DNA of 64,000 nucleotides from Cyclospora cayetanensis (taxonomy: Eukaryota; Apicomplexa; Conoidasida; Eucoccidiorida; Eimeriidae). Below, piece after piece: positions 52,325 through 60,831 of this stretch. Positions within the stretch are counted from its first letter, which is position 1. Every line of letters starts with the position of its first letter. The stretch lies in NCBI RefSeq assembly GCF_002999335.1, contig NW_020312749.1, positions 1-64,000 on the forward strand, in the 5' to 3' direction. Both the position numbers and the translations under genes were made by a program. Under the pieces are notes generated by a model. That model worked only from the letters and a program-made list of their open reading frames with translations, ran no database searches and was not told the DNA's origin.

Positions 52325-55300
52325 GCAAATGCGGACGAGACTGCAGCAGCAGCAGCCCGCTCCACCGAACGACGCGCATCAGCAACGACAGCGACACGCA
52401 AATCGGAGATGGAAATATCAACAAAAAGTCGTGCAAGTGGCATATCGTGTACACCCTAACAAGTCGCAAACACACACACACACACACAACAGCCAAAAAC
52501 AACAAACACTAAGCGTCCTAAAGAACCCCGCTTTGTGCTCGCATGCATACGCATACACACATACGCATAGAGACGTATACGTGTAGACACATACGCATAG
52601 AGACGTATACATGTAGACACATACGCATAGAGACGTGTACATGTAGACACATACGCATAGAGACGTATACATGTAGACACATACGCATAGAGACGTATAC
52701 ATGTAGACACATACGCATAGAGACGTATACATGTAGACACATACGCATAGAGACGTATACATGTAGACACATAGGCATAGACACATACGCATAGACACAT
52801 AGGCATACACAAATACGCATAGATATATACACATAGACACATAGGCATACGCATAGACTTGTACATAATGAAGCATTGACATACACGACATATCCATATA
52901 TGTGCACACATATCCACACACCTACACCCAGATACATATACATATATATATACATAGACACGTACACATATACACACACGCATACACGCGCATATATATA
53001 TATATATATATACATATCCACACAGCGCCGCCTGCGTCATCCAGGCAAGCGAGTCTAGCCAGTAGATGATACACGAGGGTAAGGCCAGAAGCGCATACCT
53101 GAGAAGTGCAGAGTCAAGCCTCTCGGTAAAAACGGAAAGCTCCAGAGACATCAGTCGCTCCACAACTGGCGTGAGAGCACCGACAAAAGAAGATGCGGCG
53201 AGCAACTTTGCCGCCTCATGTACCTGCACAGAGACACCCCACACAGAGAAACCTAGGCGTTGCTTGTGGGGTGGCATCATGGCGTGTGGCAGCAGGGAGG
53301 GAAAGCAGGCAGCATGCTGCGCAGTTACACTAGGGAGAGTGACTGCAAAAGCAGGGAGAAAATGCTACGCGAAAACACACAGTTTTGCGCTTCAGGAAAA
53401 GCGGAGGCTTCAGCGCTTGCAACAGGCGAACCATGACATGCGGCAGCTGCTGAAGGGCACGTGTCGTGAATGCCTCAAGCGAGCCGCTGCTGCCACTGAC
53501 AGGGGTGATGCTGCTGCTGCTGCTGCTGCTGTATGCTCCGTTGACATCCCCAGAGGCGCTATTCTTCAGAAGGTAGCAGAGGAACAGCAAAATGCGACTT
53601 TGCGCTTGAAACAAATCTGCAACAGCCACAGCAGCATCAGTAGTAGCAGTACACCCGCAGAAGCGGCGTCTCTCCACAAATATCACCAACGGCGGCTGCG
53701 ATACCAACAGCGACAGGAGCTATAGCAGTATAGCACCGATAAAGGCTATAGCAGTATAGCAGCAACAGGAGCTATAGCAGTATAGCAGCAACAGGAGCTA
53801 TAGCAGTATAGCACCAACAAAGGCTATTGCAGTATAGCACCAACAAAGGCTATTGCAGTATAGCACCAACAGGAGCTATAGCAGTATAGCACCAACAGGA
53901 GCTAAAAAGAAGTATAGCACCAACAGGAGCTATAGCAGTATAGCAGCAACAGGAGCTAAAAAAAGAAGTATAGCAGCAACAGGAGCTAAAAAGAAGTATA
54001 GCAGCAACAGGAGCTATAGCACTATAGCAGCAACAGGAGCTATAGCACTATAGCACCAACAGGAGCTTAAAAAGAAGTACAGCACCAACAGGAGAAAGAG
54101 AGCAGTGTAGCAGCAACAGGAGCTAAAAAAAGAAGTATAGTACCAACAGGAGCTATAGCAGTATAGCACCAACAGGAGCTATAGCACTATAGCACCAACA
54201 GGAGCTAAAAAGAAGTATAGCACCAACAGGAGAAAGAGAGCAGTATAGCAGCAGCCACAGCCACAGCACAGCATCAGCAGACGTAATTTATCATCGCGCA
54301 GCTGCAAGGAGCTGCATATACTGCGGCAGCAACTGGAGGCATACCCTTGCTGGCTTCAGCAGTTCCTTGATCCGTGAGGAAGGCTGGCGGCAATTCGAGA
54401 GCAACGAATCGCAGCAGCAGATCCAAACAGACCCTAAGGCAGCAATTAATCGCAGCAACAATTCACAGAATTTGAGGGCAGCGCCTTTGAGTCTGTCTTA
54501 TGCGGCGGAGTCTGAAGCGGTTGGCATCAAGCAGTGCAACTGCGAATTTTCGTTGGAGGACAGGCTGCTCGCATTCTGATTTGCCGCTTAAAACTGAAAG
54601 AGAAATTTATCTATCTATACACATATGTATGAATCTGCGTCTGCAAATTTTGTAGAGGGAAAGAAAGAGAAAGAAAGAAAGAAAGAGAACGAGAGGCACA
54701 GAAAGAAAGAGGAAGAGAGACAGAGAAACAGACAGAGAGAGAAAAAGAGAGACAGAGAAAGAGAGAGAGAGAAACAGAGAAAGGCAGAGAGAGAGAGACA
54801 GAAAGAGACAGAGATATACATATAAATATAAAAGAAAGACTTTTGCCCGCAAACCTTTCTGCTTTTTCTTTTTTCCACGCCTCTTTTCGTGCTGCTGCCC
54901 CCGCATCGCACTTGCTGATGTGTGTAGGTGTCGAGGAGTTTTTGCTAGATGACACGTACAAGTGATCTGGCTGCGTGAAAATGGTGAGCGTTTGTAGCTT
55001 GGCGTTCAAGGCGATAACGCAGTAAGCTGCATCTCCAGCAACGCGAACAGAGAGCCGCGAAGGGACTAACTGCCCCGAATCTCGCCGGATGAATCCTGAG
55101 CTCAAGGCACCTCGAAAGCAACTTTTGAAGTCTCCACGATGCAGCAAGGAAGCGCGATCTCGCGAGGCAGCACTAGACAACGGACTCTCTCGTGCACTGC
55201 TGGTGCGGCTGCTGGAGAAAAACGAACCGAGAGGCAGCTCTCCTGGCTTGGGAAGCACGCCAGTGCGTTTGAACTGCAGCACTTGTCGCTCGATAGCCTC

Positions 55301-56622
55301 GATCAGATTCTCGTAGATCTGGAAATCGGCAGATCCAGACGCAGGCAGGCATGCATGCACAGAGGCAGGCGATGGCGGCAGCAGACAACAACAACACACG
55401 CACACAGCCTCCGTGGCAGCTGGAGACGGCTGCCTTCGTCGGCCCTCTTGAGCTTTCAAAACGCCGCAGCGCAAAGTGGGTGCGGAAGCTTGCAGTCAAG
55501 ATTCTGCGGCAGAAGAACATGCCGACAAGCGTGTGCTCCTCCTAAAGACATACCGGAGGTAAAGTCTGCGTGAGCAGCTCGAGAGCCAGTCCTTGCGGCT
55601 CTCGAATGTGCTTTGAAATCTCGATTAAGGCTGCCAAGGATCGCACTGCGCATTCTTCGCATTCCCCGCGAATACTCCACATGCAGCCAGACCACAAGCG
55701 CTGCAGCAGCAGACGGCAAGCACGCGACATGCGGAGCGAGGGATGCCTCTACTGCTGCTGGTCAGAAGAGCCGCTCGAGATGCTCGCGGAGAAACGGCGC
55801 ATTCGGGGAGGCTAGCCTGTCTGCAGCACCTACCGGCAAGAGTGTGGCGTGCTGGTCTAAGAGATGCTGCTGCTGCTGCGACGTCAGGACGGCAAGTTGC
55901 TGCTGCGACAAAACAAGAGGGGTGGCGGCAGGAACGGCTAGCAGCCTCAGCAGCAGGAGGAGCTGCTGACGCAAGGCATGTGGTTCTCCTTCTTGATTTC
56001 CAATGTTCACGTGGTGCAGCATCTGCAGAACGGGAGGCAGCAGGAGCGCCGCAGCTTCCGCTGCAGCAGCGGCTGCTGCCGTCCCTTCCGAGCCAAAGCT
56101 CCCTGCTGCTGCCTCGGCTGCTGCTGCTGAGGATGTTGCTGCTGCTGAGGAAGTTGCTGCTGCTGAGGATGTTGCTGCTGCTGAGGAAGTTGCTGCTGCT
56201 GCATTCGACGCCGTTATTTGCTGCAAGGCGGAGGCACAGCGCCGAGCAGCTGCAAGGCGTTCAGATGCCTCGTCAGGGGGAGCACCAGCACCGCTGGTGT
56301 TGCTGCCGCTGGGTTCGCTGATGAAGCGATCTGCATTCACAACAAAGTGATGCAAGGTTGCTGCTGCAGCTGGGAAGAGCTGGAAGAGTGGACTGAATGC
56401 GGGGGAAGCAGCAGAGCCAGGCGGAGGCGTCGATTGTGGCGTTTGCGCTGCAGCTGCTGCAGCCTCTGCTGCTGGAGGTTGCATTTCCCCTGCAGGATTC
56501 TCGGCGGAAGCTGCAGCTGGTATTTGGCCAGGGGGTGTTGCATGCTCTGATGATGGAGGCGCAGCAGCGTTTACCGCAGTCAGCGGCAGATGTTGTTGCT
56601 GATCGACATGCATCGTCGACAC
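18729..56622 (-). CDS. TRRAP/Tra1-type pseudokinase, giant multi-exon gene
   Basis: TRRAP/Tra1 is the PIKK-family scaffold of SAGA and NuA4 histone acetyltransferase complexes, where it contacts activators in the nucleus. All landmarks occur in order on the minus strand: N-terminal HEAT exons, [16 protein letters not shown] segments ([35 protein letters not shown]), a PI3K-like domain without catalytic residues, and FATC. Exons whose splice sites and phases I resolved include 56622-55834, 55700-55554, 51192-50704, 50150-49932, 47946-47848, 45820-45703, 45452-45372, 45239-45159, 44787-44480, 44337-42538, 41851-41732, 35712-35505, 35195-34113, 33911-33281, 29046-28395, 28179-28009, 27481-27134, 26428-26342, 26049-25981, 25701-25596, 23799-23021, 22729-22276, 22051-21692, 21536-19159 and 18833-18729. 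About 20 others are approximate. Total about 45 exons and 7,500-8,000 residues, against 3,859 for human TRRAP; Gln, Ala, Ser, Leu and Asn runs account for much of the excess. Start at the ATG of 56622 is provisional. Confidence 0.88.
19159..21536 (-). CDS. TRRAP-like exon: end of FAT and degenerate PI3K-like domain
   Basis: The acceptor GTTGCAG|AGGAACTTG fixes the 5' edge at 21536 and the donor the 3' edge at 19159. The exon starts with the last FAT helices ([35 protein letters not shown]). The PI3K-like domain follows: [84 protein letters not shown] and [10 protein letters not shown]. These line up with human TRRAP segment by segment. The catalytic DRHxxN and the DFG aspartate of active PIKKs are absent, as in TRRAP/Tra1, so it should be a pseudokinase. 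Two Gln/Asn/Ser-rich inserts, including a 27-Gln run, sit within the fold. Confidence 0.9.
19915..19995 (-). repeat. Coding CAG/CAA tract: 27 consecutive Gln inside the PI3K-like domain
   Basis: On the minus strand the codons are mostly CAG with scattered CAA. The tract lies between the activation-segment-proximal helix block (ending near residues [15 protein letters not shown]) and [10 protein letters not shown], so it interrupts the pseudokinase C-lobe. The CAA interruptions would slow slippage and suggest the run is kept at protein level. Confidence 0.9.
22745..22930. repeat. TA/CA/CATATA microsatellite in a TRRAP-like intron
   Basis: Dense TATA, CATA and ACACA units fill the intron between the FAT exons 22729-22276 and 23799-23021. 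Short open frames across it on both strands (MYIYIYIC-type translations) are spurious. Confidence 0.85.
23840..23944. repeat. 12-bp-periodic tandem repeat (GCTAATGCTAGT type)
   Basis: Units of GCTAATGCTAGT and GCTGATGCTAGT alternate about eight times. It sits just upstream (on the minus strand, after the donor) of the small exon around 24081-23960 of the TRRAP-like gene and is intronic. Confidence 0.9.
26216..26272. repeat. (TA)n microsatellite
   Basis: About 27 TA dinucleotides with one early interruption lie in the intron between TRRAP-like exons 26428-26342 and 26049-25981. Confidence 0.95.
26640..27060. repeat. Minisatellite with TGTAAAACACAAATAT core
   Basis: About a dozen degenerate units of 24-40 bp share the core ATGTAAAACACAAATAT and are spaced by ACACAC runs, with a (TA)n block at about 26698-26738. 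It fills the intron upstream of exon 26428-26342 of the TRRAP-like gene. Confidence 0.85.
27598..27700. repeat. 23-bp tandem repeat, about four copies
   Basis: Units built on AATAAATATACGCACATG are repeated four times. The repeat is intronic, between exons 28179-28009 and 27481-27134 of the TRRAP-like gene. Confidence 0.85.
28575..28672 (-). repeat. Coding CAG tract giving repeated Q/E units
   Basis: On the minus strand this codes repeated QQQQE pentads. It lies in the FAT-proximal exon 29046-28395 of the TRRAP-like gene. The regular Glu every five residues shows expansion of a 15-base unit rather than of a single codon. Confidence 0.85.
31918..32165. repeat. ACATCTATATATATAC repeat
   Basis: About 12 units around the 16-mer ACATCTATATATATAC, with variants containing CATACACA, fill the intron upstream of the exon starting near 31900 in the TRRAP-like gene. 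Confidence 0.85.
32640..32970. repeat. CACAC-rich intron with a 47-bp triplication
   Basis: From about 32790 to 32935 a unit of about 47 bp containing ACCTTACTACATACACTG is repeated three times with few changes. The flanks are degenerate ACAC/TACAC sequence. It occupies the intron between exons ending 33027 and starting 32533 of the TRRAP-like gene. Confidence 0.8.
33263..33280 (-). other. Candidate 18-base micro-intron in the TRRAP-like gene
   Basis: After exon 33911-33281 (ending LLAAICTG) the minus strand reads GTACGTAAAGGACCTTAG and then resumes in the same frame with [13 protein letters not shown], leading into [20 protein letters not shown]. The 18 bases contain an in-frame TAA, so they cannot be coding. 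Either this is an intron of 18 bases, or a 60-base intron ending at GTGCAAAG (33221-33280) is used; both preserve the frame. Confidence 0.45.
36961..37077 (-). other. Leu-coding CTG tract that may be a retained intron (exitron-like)
   Basis: Inside the open exon at about 37450-35813 a 117-base stretch codes VVVL, a run of about 17 Leu, then [15 protein letters not shown]. It begins GTAGTG after GCG and ends TTTTTTGAGCAG. The length is a multiple of three and contains no stop, so both spliced and unspliced forms stay in frame. If retained, it would put a transmembrane-like Leu run into a nuclear HEAT scaffold, which makes splicing the more likely fate. Confidence 0.5.
40720..40960. repeat. TATG/TATA microsatellite
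   Basis: Mixed TGTATG, GATGTATT and TATATA units lie in the intron upstream of the exon starting near 40652. A (TC)n run follows at about 41025-41055. Confidence 0.85.
41858..42385. repeat. Minisatellite, six to seven units of about 67-90 bp with a CCCGCCTTGCCATCTCGCAT core
   Basis: The 20-base core CCCGCCTTGCCATCTCGCAT is repeated near 41895, 41964, 42039, 42130, 42197 and 42285, each followed by AAATATATATA and a CACATACACACAC run. A diverged seventh copy, CCCGCTTTGCCATCG, stands at 42364. It fills a TRRAP-like intron just 5' (minus strand) of exon 41851-41732. Confidence 0.9.
42538..44337 (-). CDS. TRRAP-like HEAT exon with the ILGKLGG signature
   Basis: An 1800-base exon of exactly 600 codons lies between acceptor GCTGCTGCAG|GTGCAA and donor ACGAG|GTAACG. 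It carries [20 protein letters not shown], the counterpart of the very conserved RxLGKxGGxNR block of TRRAP/Tra1 HEAT repeats. Two acidic/Ser-rich inserts ([20 protein letters not shown] onward) and several Gln and Leu runs follow. The preceding exon, 44787-44480, gives [20 protein letters not shown], which aligns with TRRAP LRTLELCVDNLQPDFLYDHI. This pair is the strongest single piece of evidence for orthology in the HEAT part. Confidence 0.9.
45957..46200. repeat. AGACAGACA/CACA tetranucleotide-type repeat
   Basis: Units ACAGACAGACATAGACACAC are repeated with length variation for about 240 bases. It is intronic in the TRRAP-like gene. Confidence 0.9.
47552..47755. repeat. 18-bp tandem repeat (AGCAGCAGCAGTAAGAGC type)
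   Basis: About 11 units of AGCAGCAGCAGTAAGAGC, with GTGAAAGC and GTAAAAGC variants, lie directly upstream of the acceptor of exon 47542-46930 (minus strand). The + strand translation SSSKSSSKS is a shadow, not a protein. On the minus strand it supplies a CTTACTGCTGCTGCT tract in front of that acceptor. Confidence 0.85.
48155..48440. repeat. About 24-bp tandem repeat (TATCTGTCTGCCTGTATGAT core)
   Basis: About 12 units around TATCTGTCTGCCTGTATGAT, with TG/TC variants, fill most of the intron between exons about 48830-48498 and 47946-47848 of the TRRAP-like gene. Confidence 0.9.
48984..49014. repeat. (CA)n microsatellite
   Basis: About 15 CA units, intronic in the TRRAP-like gene next to the donor side of exon 49345-49057. 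Confidence 0.9.
49500..49735. repeat. Degenerate ATACATACATTCATAC repeat
   Basis: Units around ATACATACATTCATACA and a CTCAATCCAGAA spacer recur for about 230 bases. Intronic, between exons 50150-49932 and 49345-49057. Confidence 0.8.
51370..51662. repeat. TGTGTATATATATG microsatellite
   Basis: Imperfect TATG, TGTG and CATA units extend for almost 300 bases in the intron between the exon about 52340-51670 and exon 51192-50704 of the TRRAP-like gene. Confidence 0.85.
51781..51845 (-). repeat. Coding 18-bp repeat giving Asn/Ser
   Basis: Three and a half units with the core GTTATTGTTGCTGTTGCT (+ strand) encode (N,S)n on the minus strand within the TRRAP-like exon about 52340-51670. The codons are AAC, AGC and AAT rather than CAG, so this homopolymer-like tract did not come from simple CAG expansion. 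Confidence 0.85.
52537..52860. repeat. 30-bp minisatellite, about eight copies
   Basis: Near-identical 30-base units containing ACACATACGCATAGAGACGT repeat head to tail from 52556 to about 52770, then decay into shorter ACACATAGGCATAG units. It is intronic, between TRRAP-like exons starting 53224 and about 52340. All six frames stay partly open, which creates false proteins of [10 protein letters not shown] type. Confidence 0.92.
53703..54260. repeat. Large minisatellite, 25-27-bp units (CAACAGGAGCTATAGCAGTA core)
   Basis: About 20 units around CAACAGGAGCTATAGCAGTA, interspersed with AAAAAGAAGTATAGCA variants, form the longest tandem array in the window (about 560 bases). It begins three bases past a run that reads RYQQRQEL and is intronic to the TRRAP-like gene, between exons starting 55318 and 53616. 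Confidence 0.9.
54650..54828. repeat. Polypurine GA tract
   Basis: About 180 bases of almost uninterrupted purines (GAGA, AAGA, GAAA) on the + strand, so a CT tract on the minus strand. It precedes a minus-strand AAATTTCTCTTTCAG that looks like an acceptor at about 54598, so it may mark the 3' half of a TRRAP-like intron. Confidence 0.88.
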
Positions 56623-57663
56623 GCGTGGTACAGCAGGTGGTTGTCAGGAGGGCACACCCCCTGTGGCAGCCGCGCGATCCTTTGAGGCTGTGAGGAGGAG
56701 GCTGGCTCGCTGCGTTGCAGCACGCACTAGAATCGAATTTTCCGCGCATGCATGCCCGTGATTAGGGCATCCCTCAACACCGAGCAGCAGCCAGGCAGAG
56801 CGCTTGGACCGCCACGCCTACGCGCTGTCGGTACGAGGCGGGAGGGGGGGGGCGAAGCTGCTGCTAAGGCCACTGCTGTAGAATCTGTTGGGTTATTGGT
56901 GCTGCTAACAGAAATTTGGCGCTCAAAAGAGCTGCAATGCTTGCTGGGTGCCGGAGTCAGGCAGCAGCAGCGGCAGCACTAAAGGCTGCCACTGCTGCTG
57001 CTGCGCCGGTTGGTGTGCCTGGACAGAGACTGCAATTTCGAGTGGCGAATTCCAACGAGTAACAGCCTTTATTAACTCATAACAAAACGCAGGAGCTCGC
57101 GTTGGTATATGGCTGCATGCCCTTGATCGCAGCTGCCACTGCAGCAGCAGCTGCTGCTGCAGTTGCTGCTGCTGCGGTGGCTGCAGCCGCCGCCGCTGCC
57201 GCTGTCCAACGCAGCAGCAGCCACAGCAGCAGCAGCTGCTGCCGCAAAAAATGCGGCAATTCGCCCTTTTGTCTCGAGGAAAACATTATTTGTCTCGTGC
57301 TGTCTCAACAGCTTCTGCGTGTGCACCAAAAAGCAGCTCGCACTCCGGACCCTCCGCAGGAGCATCTGCAGCAGCAACAACTCAGCAGCGGCGGCAGGGG
57401 AGGCAGCAGTTATGCGACTGCGCTGCCGAGGCGGGGAGCACACACACTCTGTCTGCCTGACTTATTGGGCTCTTCTTTGAGAGGTATTGGTGGAAAGGAC
57501 TGCTTGCTGTCCAATTTGTCATTGATTTCGTCGCCGCTGCTGCTGCAGCTGCCTTGAGATCGGCGCCGCTGCCGCTTTTAGGGCCGTAGTCGCACAGCAG
57601 CCGCAGGAGCAGCAGAAGCGGATTTGCGGCGCAGAGTACGCTCTGAGCAAGGCGTTTCAGAGG
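56623..57663. promoter_or_regulatory. Divergent spacer between the TRRAP-like and TTC1-type genes
   Basis: About 1.04 kb separates the proposed start codons. It contains a purine-rich block (56840-56860), a CAG/CTG and Ala-type run at about 57135-57245, and no convincing exon. Both genes must draw their promoters, and perhaps their 5' exons, from here. No defined promoter element can be named. Confidence 0.5.
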
Positions 57664-60600
57664 ATGCTGCCGCTGCTGGCGGTGCTGCTGCTGCTCCTTG
57701 CTGCAGCAGCAGCTGCTGCGTGGACGCTGCTGCTGAGGCAGAGGTCACTAACTCATGTCTCCGCAAGGCACCAACAACCCGCGAAGCAACGCGAGCAGCG
57801 AGATGCACACGCTAAAAGGCAGGAAGAAGAGACACCAGAGCCTCAGGGATGCACTGCAGAAGGCCGTTGCACCAACACATCCCCGAGCAACTCCTGCGGA
57901 GGCAGCCTCTCAACGCGAGCGGCAGCAGCGGATAATAGCTGCTACCCCAGCAACCACGGCGAGACAGAGGTCTTACAGTCTGCGGCAGATCTGCTGCCTG
58001 CAGAAAGAGATTTCCTGAGGCAACACAGCGAGAAACGCAGCGGGGGGAGCTTGGGAGGTTCTCCTGCCGCTGCCGCGGCTGCTGCGGAACGCGCTGCAGC
58101 CACCAGAGACGCAGCTCTAGCGGCAATAAACACGGCTTTAGCCGCAACTGCATGTTCTCAAGACTCTCAGCCCCAAGCTGAAGCGCATGATTCGGGTGAA
58201 GACCAGCAGCAGCAACAGCAGCGGCAACGACAGCAGCCTGAGAAAGGTGGTGTCTTCGAGGCAGGAGGGGATATTGCAGCCGATCGTGCAGCAGCAGAGG
58301 GGAGTTGCCGCGTGGATGAGAGCCTTGCCGCGGCGATCGCAGCAGAAGCTGCAGCGACAGCAGCAACAGCCGAGGCGGCAGCAGCAACAGCCGAGGCAGC
58401 AGCAGCCACAGCTGAAACTGCAGCACAAGTTGCGGGAGTCGCTGAGGCTGCAGCAGCGGAGGCAGAAGCTATGGCCGTTAAGGCTGCAGCTGAAGCAGGA
58501 GTCTTCACTGCAACAAGACTTCCTCCCGCGCCGATTTCTGCTGACGTCGAAGCCAGCTGCGCAACAGCAGCAGCCGAAAGTGCCCACACCGTCGCTGCAG
58601 AGGCAGCAGCTGCTGCGCATGCTGCAGGCATGGCAGCTACAGCAGCGTCTATTGCTGCCAGTACGATAGCAAGTGCAGCTGCAGCAGCAGATGCAACTGC
58701 AGCAGCTGCTGCAGACGCAACTGCGGCAGCCGCAGTGGTTGCGGCTGCGCATGCAGCAGCCGATGCAACAAGTGCAGCAGAAGCTGCTGCAGTGCTTCCG
58801 ACTGAACACGCTGCAGCACCAGAAGATGAGGAAACCTCTCTCAAGGCTGCTCACGGAGAGTGTGTAATGGACGCCTTGGAAGCTGCCGCAGCACAAGAAG
58901 GCGAAGCAGAGGCAGCAGCGGGAGAACAAAAAGAAGCGGCAACAGAGGTAGAAGGCGTAGAGCAGAGCTCGTCGGATCTGTTTGCTCAGGTTACTTCCAT
59001 AGGCGAAGCTTACTGCGAAGAGGAAGAGCAAACAGCGGATGCACAACGCCATTCTGATGCCACGAACGGTTCATACAGCGCAGTGCCAGTCGAGTCGGAG
59101 GCGTCACTGCCAACAGCAGCAGGCGAAGCTGTTGCAGCGTCTGCCCCTGCAGAGGAGGAGACACCTCGCTTTGAAGAGCTGGAAGATGAGGAGTCTGCAG
59201 GTGACTCTCAGAGTATCTCGGAACTGAAAGAACGTGGCAACGAAGAGTTTCGCCGTGGCGCTGTGTCGGGAGCTCTACACTTTTATTCTGCCGCCATTAA
59301 GAAGCTTGAAGCAGAAGTCGAGGAGACAGAGACGAAGCTGGATGCGATTGAGATGCAGGCTGAGCAGCTGCAGCTGCAGCAGCAGGAGCAGGAAGGCTAT
59401 CAGACAGAGCAGGGGTCGGCGACAGATCAGGAAGCAGAGGCGAGTGAGGCGAAGAAGGAAGGGGATGAAAGCGCAGCAGGAGAGGCAGCCAACCAGGAGC
59501 AGCAACAACAGCATGACGCAAGAGAGCATCCTGCTGCTCACCTCTTACCAGATGCCACATTAGCCAGATATCGGAAGCTCTTGCATTGCCTCCAGCAACT
59601 CGACGAGATGCATGCCGTCCTCAAGAGCAACAGGTTCGCTACACAGCACAGCGCATGCAGCTAGCCAAAAACTCCTTCACTGCCCTACCTAGGCGCTGCT
59701 TTTGCGCTGTCTGAGGTTCTGCGACCAGCATTGCTTCTGGGGGGATGGGGAGCGTGTTTCTTTCTGTTGCTGCTGTGATATGTGTGCGTTTCTTTCTGTT
59801 GCTGCTGTGATATGTGTGCGTTTCTTTCTGTTGCTGCTGTGATATGTGTGTGTTTTTTTCTGTTGCTGCTGTGATATGTGTGTGTTTTTTTCTGTTGCTG
59901 CTGTGATATGTGTGTGTTTCTTTCTGTTGCTGCTGTGGTATGTGTGTGTTTCTTTCTGTTGCTGCTGTGATATGTGTGTTTCCTTCTGTTGCTGCTGTGA
60001 TATGTGTGTGCTTCTTTCTGTTGCTGCTGCCTCGCACAGAGCGCTCTGTCACTTGCACTATGGAGCTTTCGATGCAGCCGTGACGGATGGCTCGGACGCG
60101 ATTCACGCCAACCCCAACTATGCCAAGGTGGGGAGACTTCTCTCGTGCATTGCTAGCCTCTGCCTTCTGCGTGTCTCTAGTTGCGTGTTGCGGCAAGGGA
60201 ACCCGGCGGAGAGGTCTCTGCACACGCTGCATTCACGAGGGCATGGGTAGATGATACATCAGCATTCAGCAGCAAGGCGCGGAGTGACAGCGATGGAGGG
60301 CTGTTGTCAAGGCGCGGTTTGCGCTGCAGGCGTACTTGCGACGCTTCCGAGCATACGAAGGAAAGAAGAAGTGGCATGAGGCGCTCAGCGATCTGAACAA
60401 GGCCATCGAGTTAGACCCCAAACTCGCGTACGTTTTGCATTCTTCGGCTTCGTTTCACCAGAATTCGCGACTTTTCGGAGTTTGAGTGAGGGGATGGGGG
60501 CTGAGGAGGGCAGTCTGACTGTCCAGGGTCGGCGCGCGTGATTTTTCTGCGCTTTGACGGCGGATTTAGGGATGCTGGAGAGTGCATGCATGGCTTTGAG

Positions 60601-60831
60601 GGTTTGGCAATGTGTGTGTGGCTCAGGGAGGCGTACGGCAACGACTTGCGTCACGTGAAGCGGGAATCCGAGCTGTTGTTCGAGAAAGAGAAAGAAGAGA
60701 TGCTGGGGAAGCTGAAAGACTTGGGTAATTTCGTGCTGGGTAAAGTGGGGCTTTCTCTCGATAACTTCAAGGTCGAGCAAAATCCCGAGACGGGAAGTTA
60801 CAATATACAGTTCCAGCAAAATCCAAAGTAG
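57664..60831 (+). CDS. TTC1-type tetratricopeptide protein with a long Ala/Glu-rich extension
   Basis: Exons 57664-59633, 60040-60127, 60330-60427 and 60627-60831 join in frame (phases 2, 0, 2) into 786 residues. The C-terminal 270 are TTC1: ELKERGNEEFRRGAVSGALH, LHYGAFDAAVTDGSDAIHAN, AYLRRFRAYEGKKKWHEAL, and finally EMLGKLKDLGNFVLGKVGLS then GSYNIQFQQNP, nearly the human ending. TTC1 is a small cytosolic TPR adaptor reported to bind Hsp90-type chaperones and G proteins. Here about 515 residues precede the TPRs. They are mostly Ala, Glu and Gln in helix- and coil-forming runs, and begin with a hydrophobic MLPLLAVLLLLL segment that would predict a signal anchor. An acidic insert of about 90 residues also splits the first TPR. 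The first donor, AACAG|GTTCGC, is weak but the phase and the SNRA junction support it. Divergent from the TRRAP-like gene. Confidence 0.9.
59755..60029. repeat. Intron minisatellite, nine units of about 32 bp, in the TTC1-type gene
   Basis: Each unit contains TTTCTTTCTGTTGCTGCTGT followed by GATATGTGTG. Nine copies fill most of intron 1 (59634-60039). The last copy runs straight into CCTCGCACAG, the acceptor of exon 2, so the repeat unit supplies the polypyrimidine tract of the real splice site. Confidence 0.93.

Larger units (their letters stand above)
44480..56622 (-). other. N-terminal HEAT exons of the TRRAP-like gene
   Basis: Exons in order include the start exon 56622-55834 (low-complexity Pro/Ala/Gln then [15 protein letters not shown]), 55700-55554 ([20 protein letters not shown]), one beginning 55318 ([20 protein letters not shown]) and one beginning 53616 ([26 protein letters not shown]). 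Next come 51192-50704, about 50640-50349, 50150-49932 ([20 protein letters not shown]), 49345-49057 ([16 protein letters not shown]), about 48830-48498, 47946-47848 and 47542-46930. The small exons 45820-45703, 45452-45372, 45239-45159 and 44787-44480 join in matching phases and give [20 protein letters not shown] next to [16 protein letters not shown]. An exon at about 52340-51670 carries an 18-bp-periodic Asn/Ser tract. Between about 53700 and 54600 I could not settle the exon structure. Confidence 0.8.

Noticed and set aside
52537..52860. Regular 30-bp repeats suggestive of a CRISPR array
   Set aside because: There are no unique spacers; the units are head-to-tail, and the host is a eukaryote with the array inside an intron.
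54281..54579. Plus-strand frame ending [11 protein letters not shown] that reads like protein
   Set aside because: It starts in a minisatellite, has no acceptor that fits, and lies within the span of the minus-strand gene; a minus-strand exon here is equally possible but unproven.
58138..59052. Cys-rich 304-codon open frame on the minus strand
   Set aside because: It is the reverse reading of the Ala-coding tract of the TTC1-type gene (GCA read as TGC), so the cysteines are an artefact.
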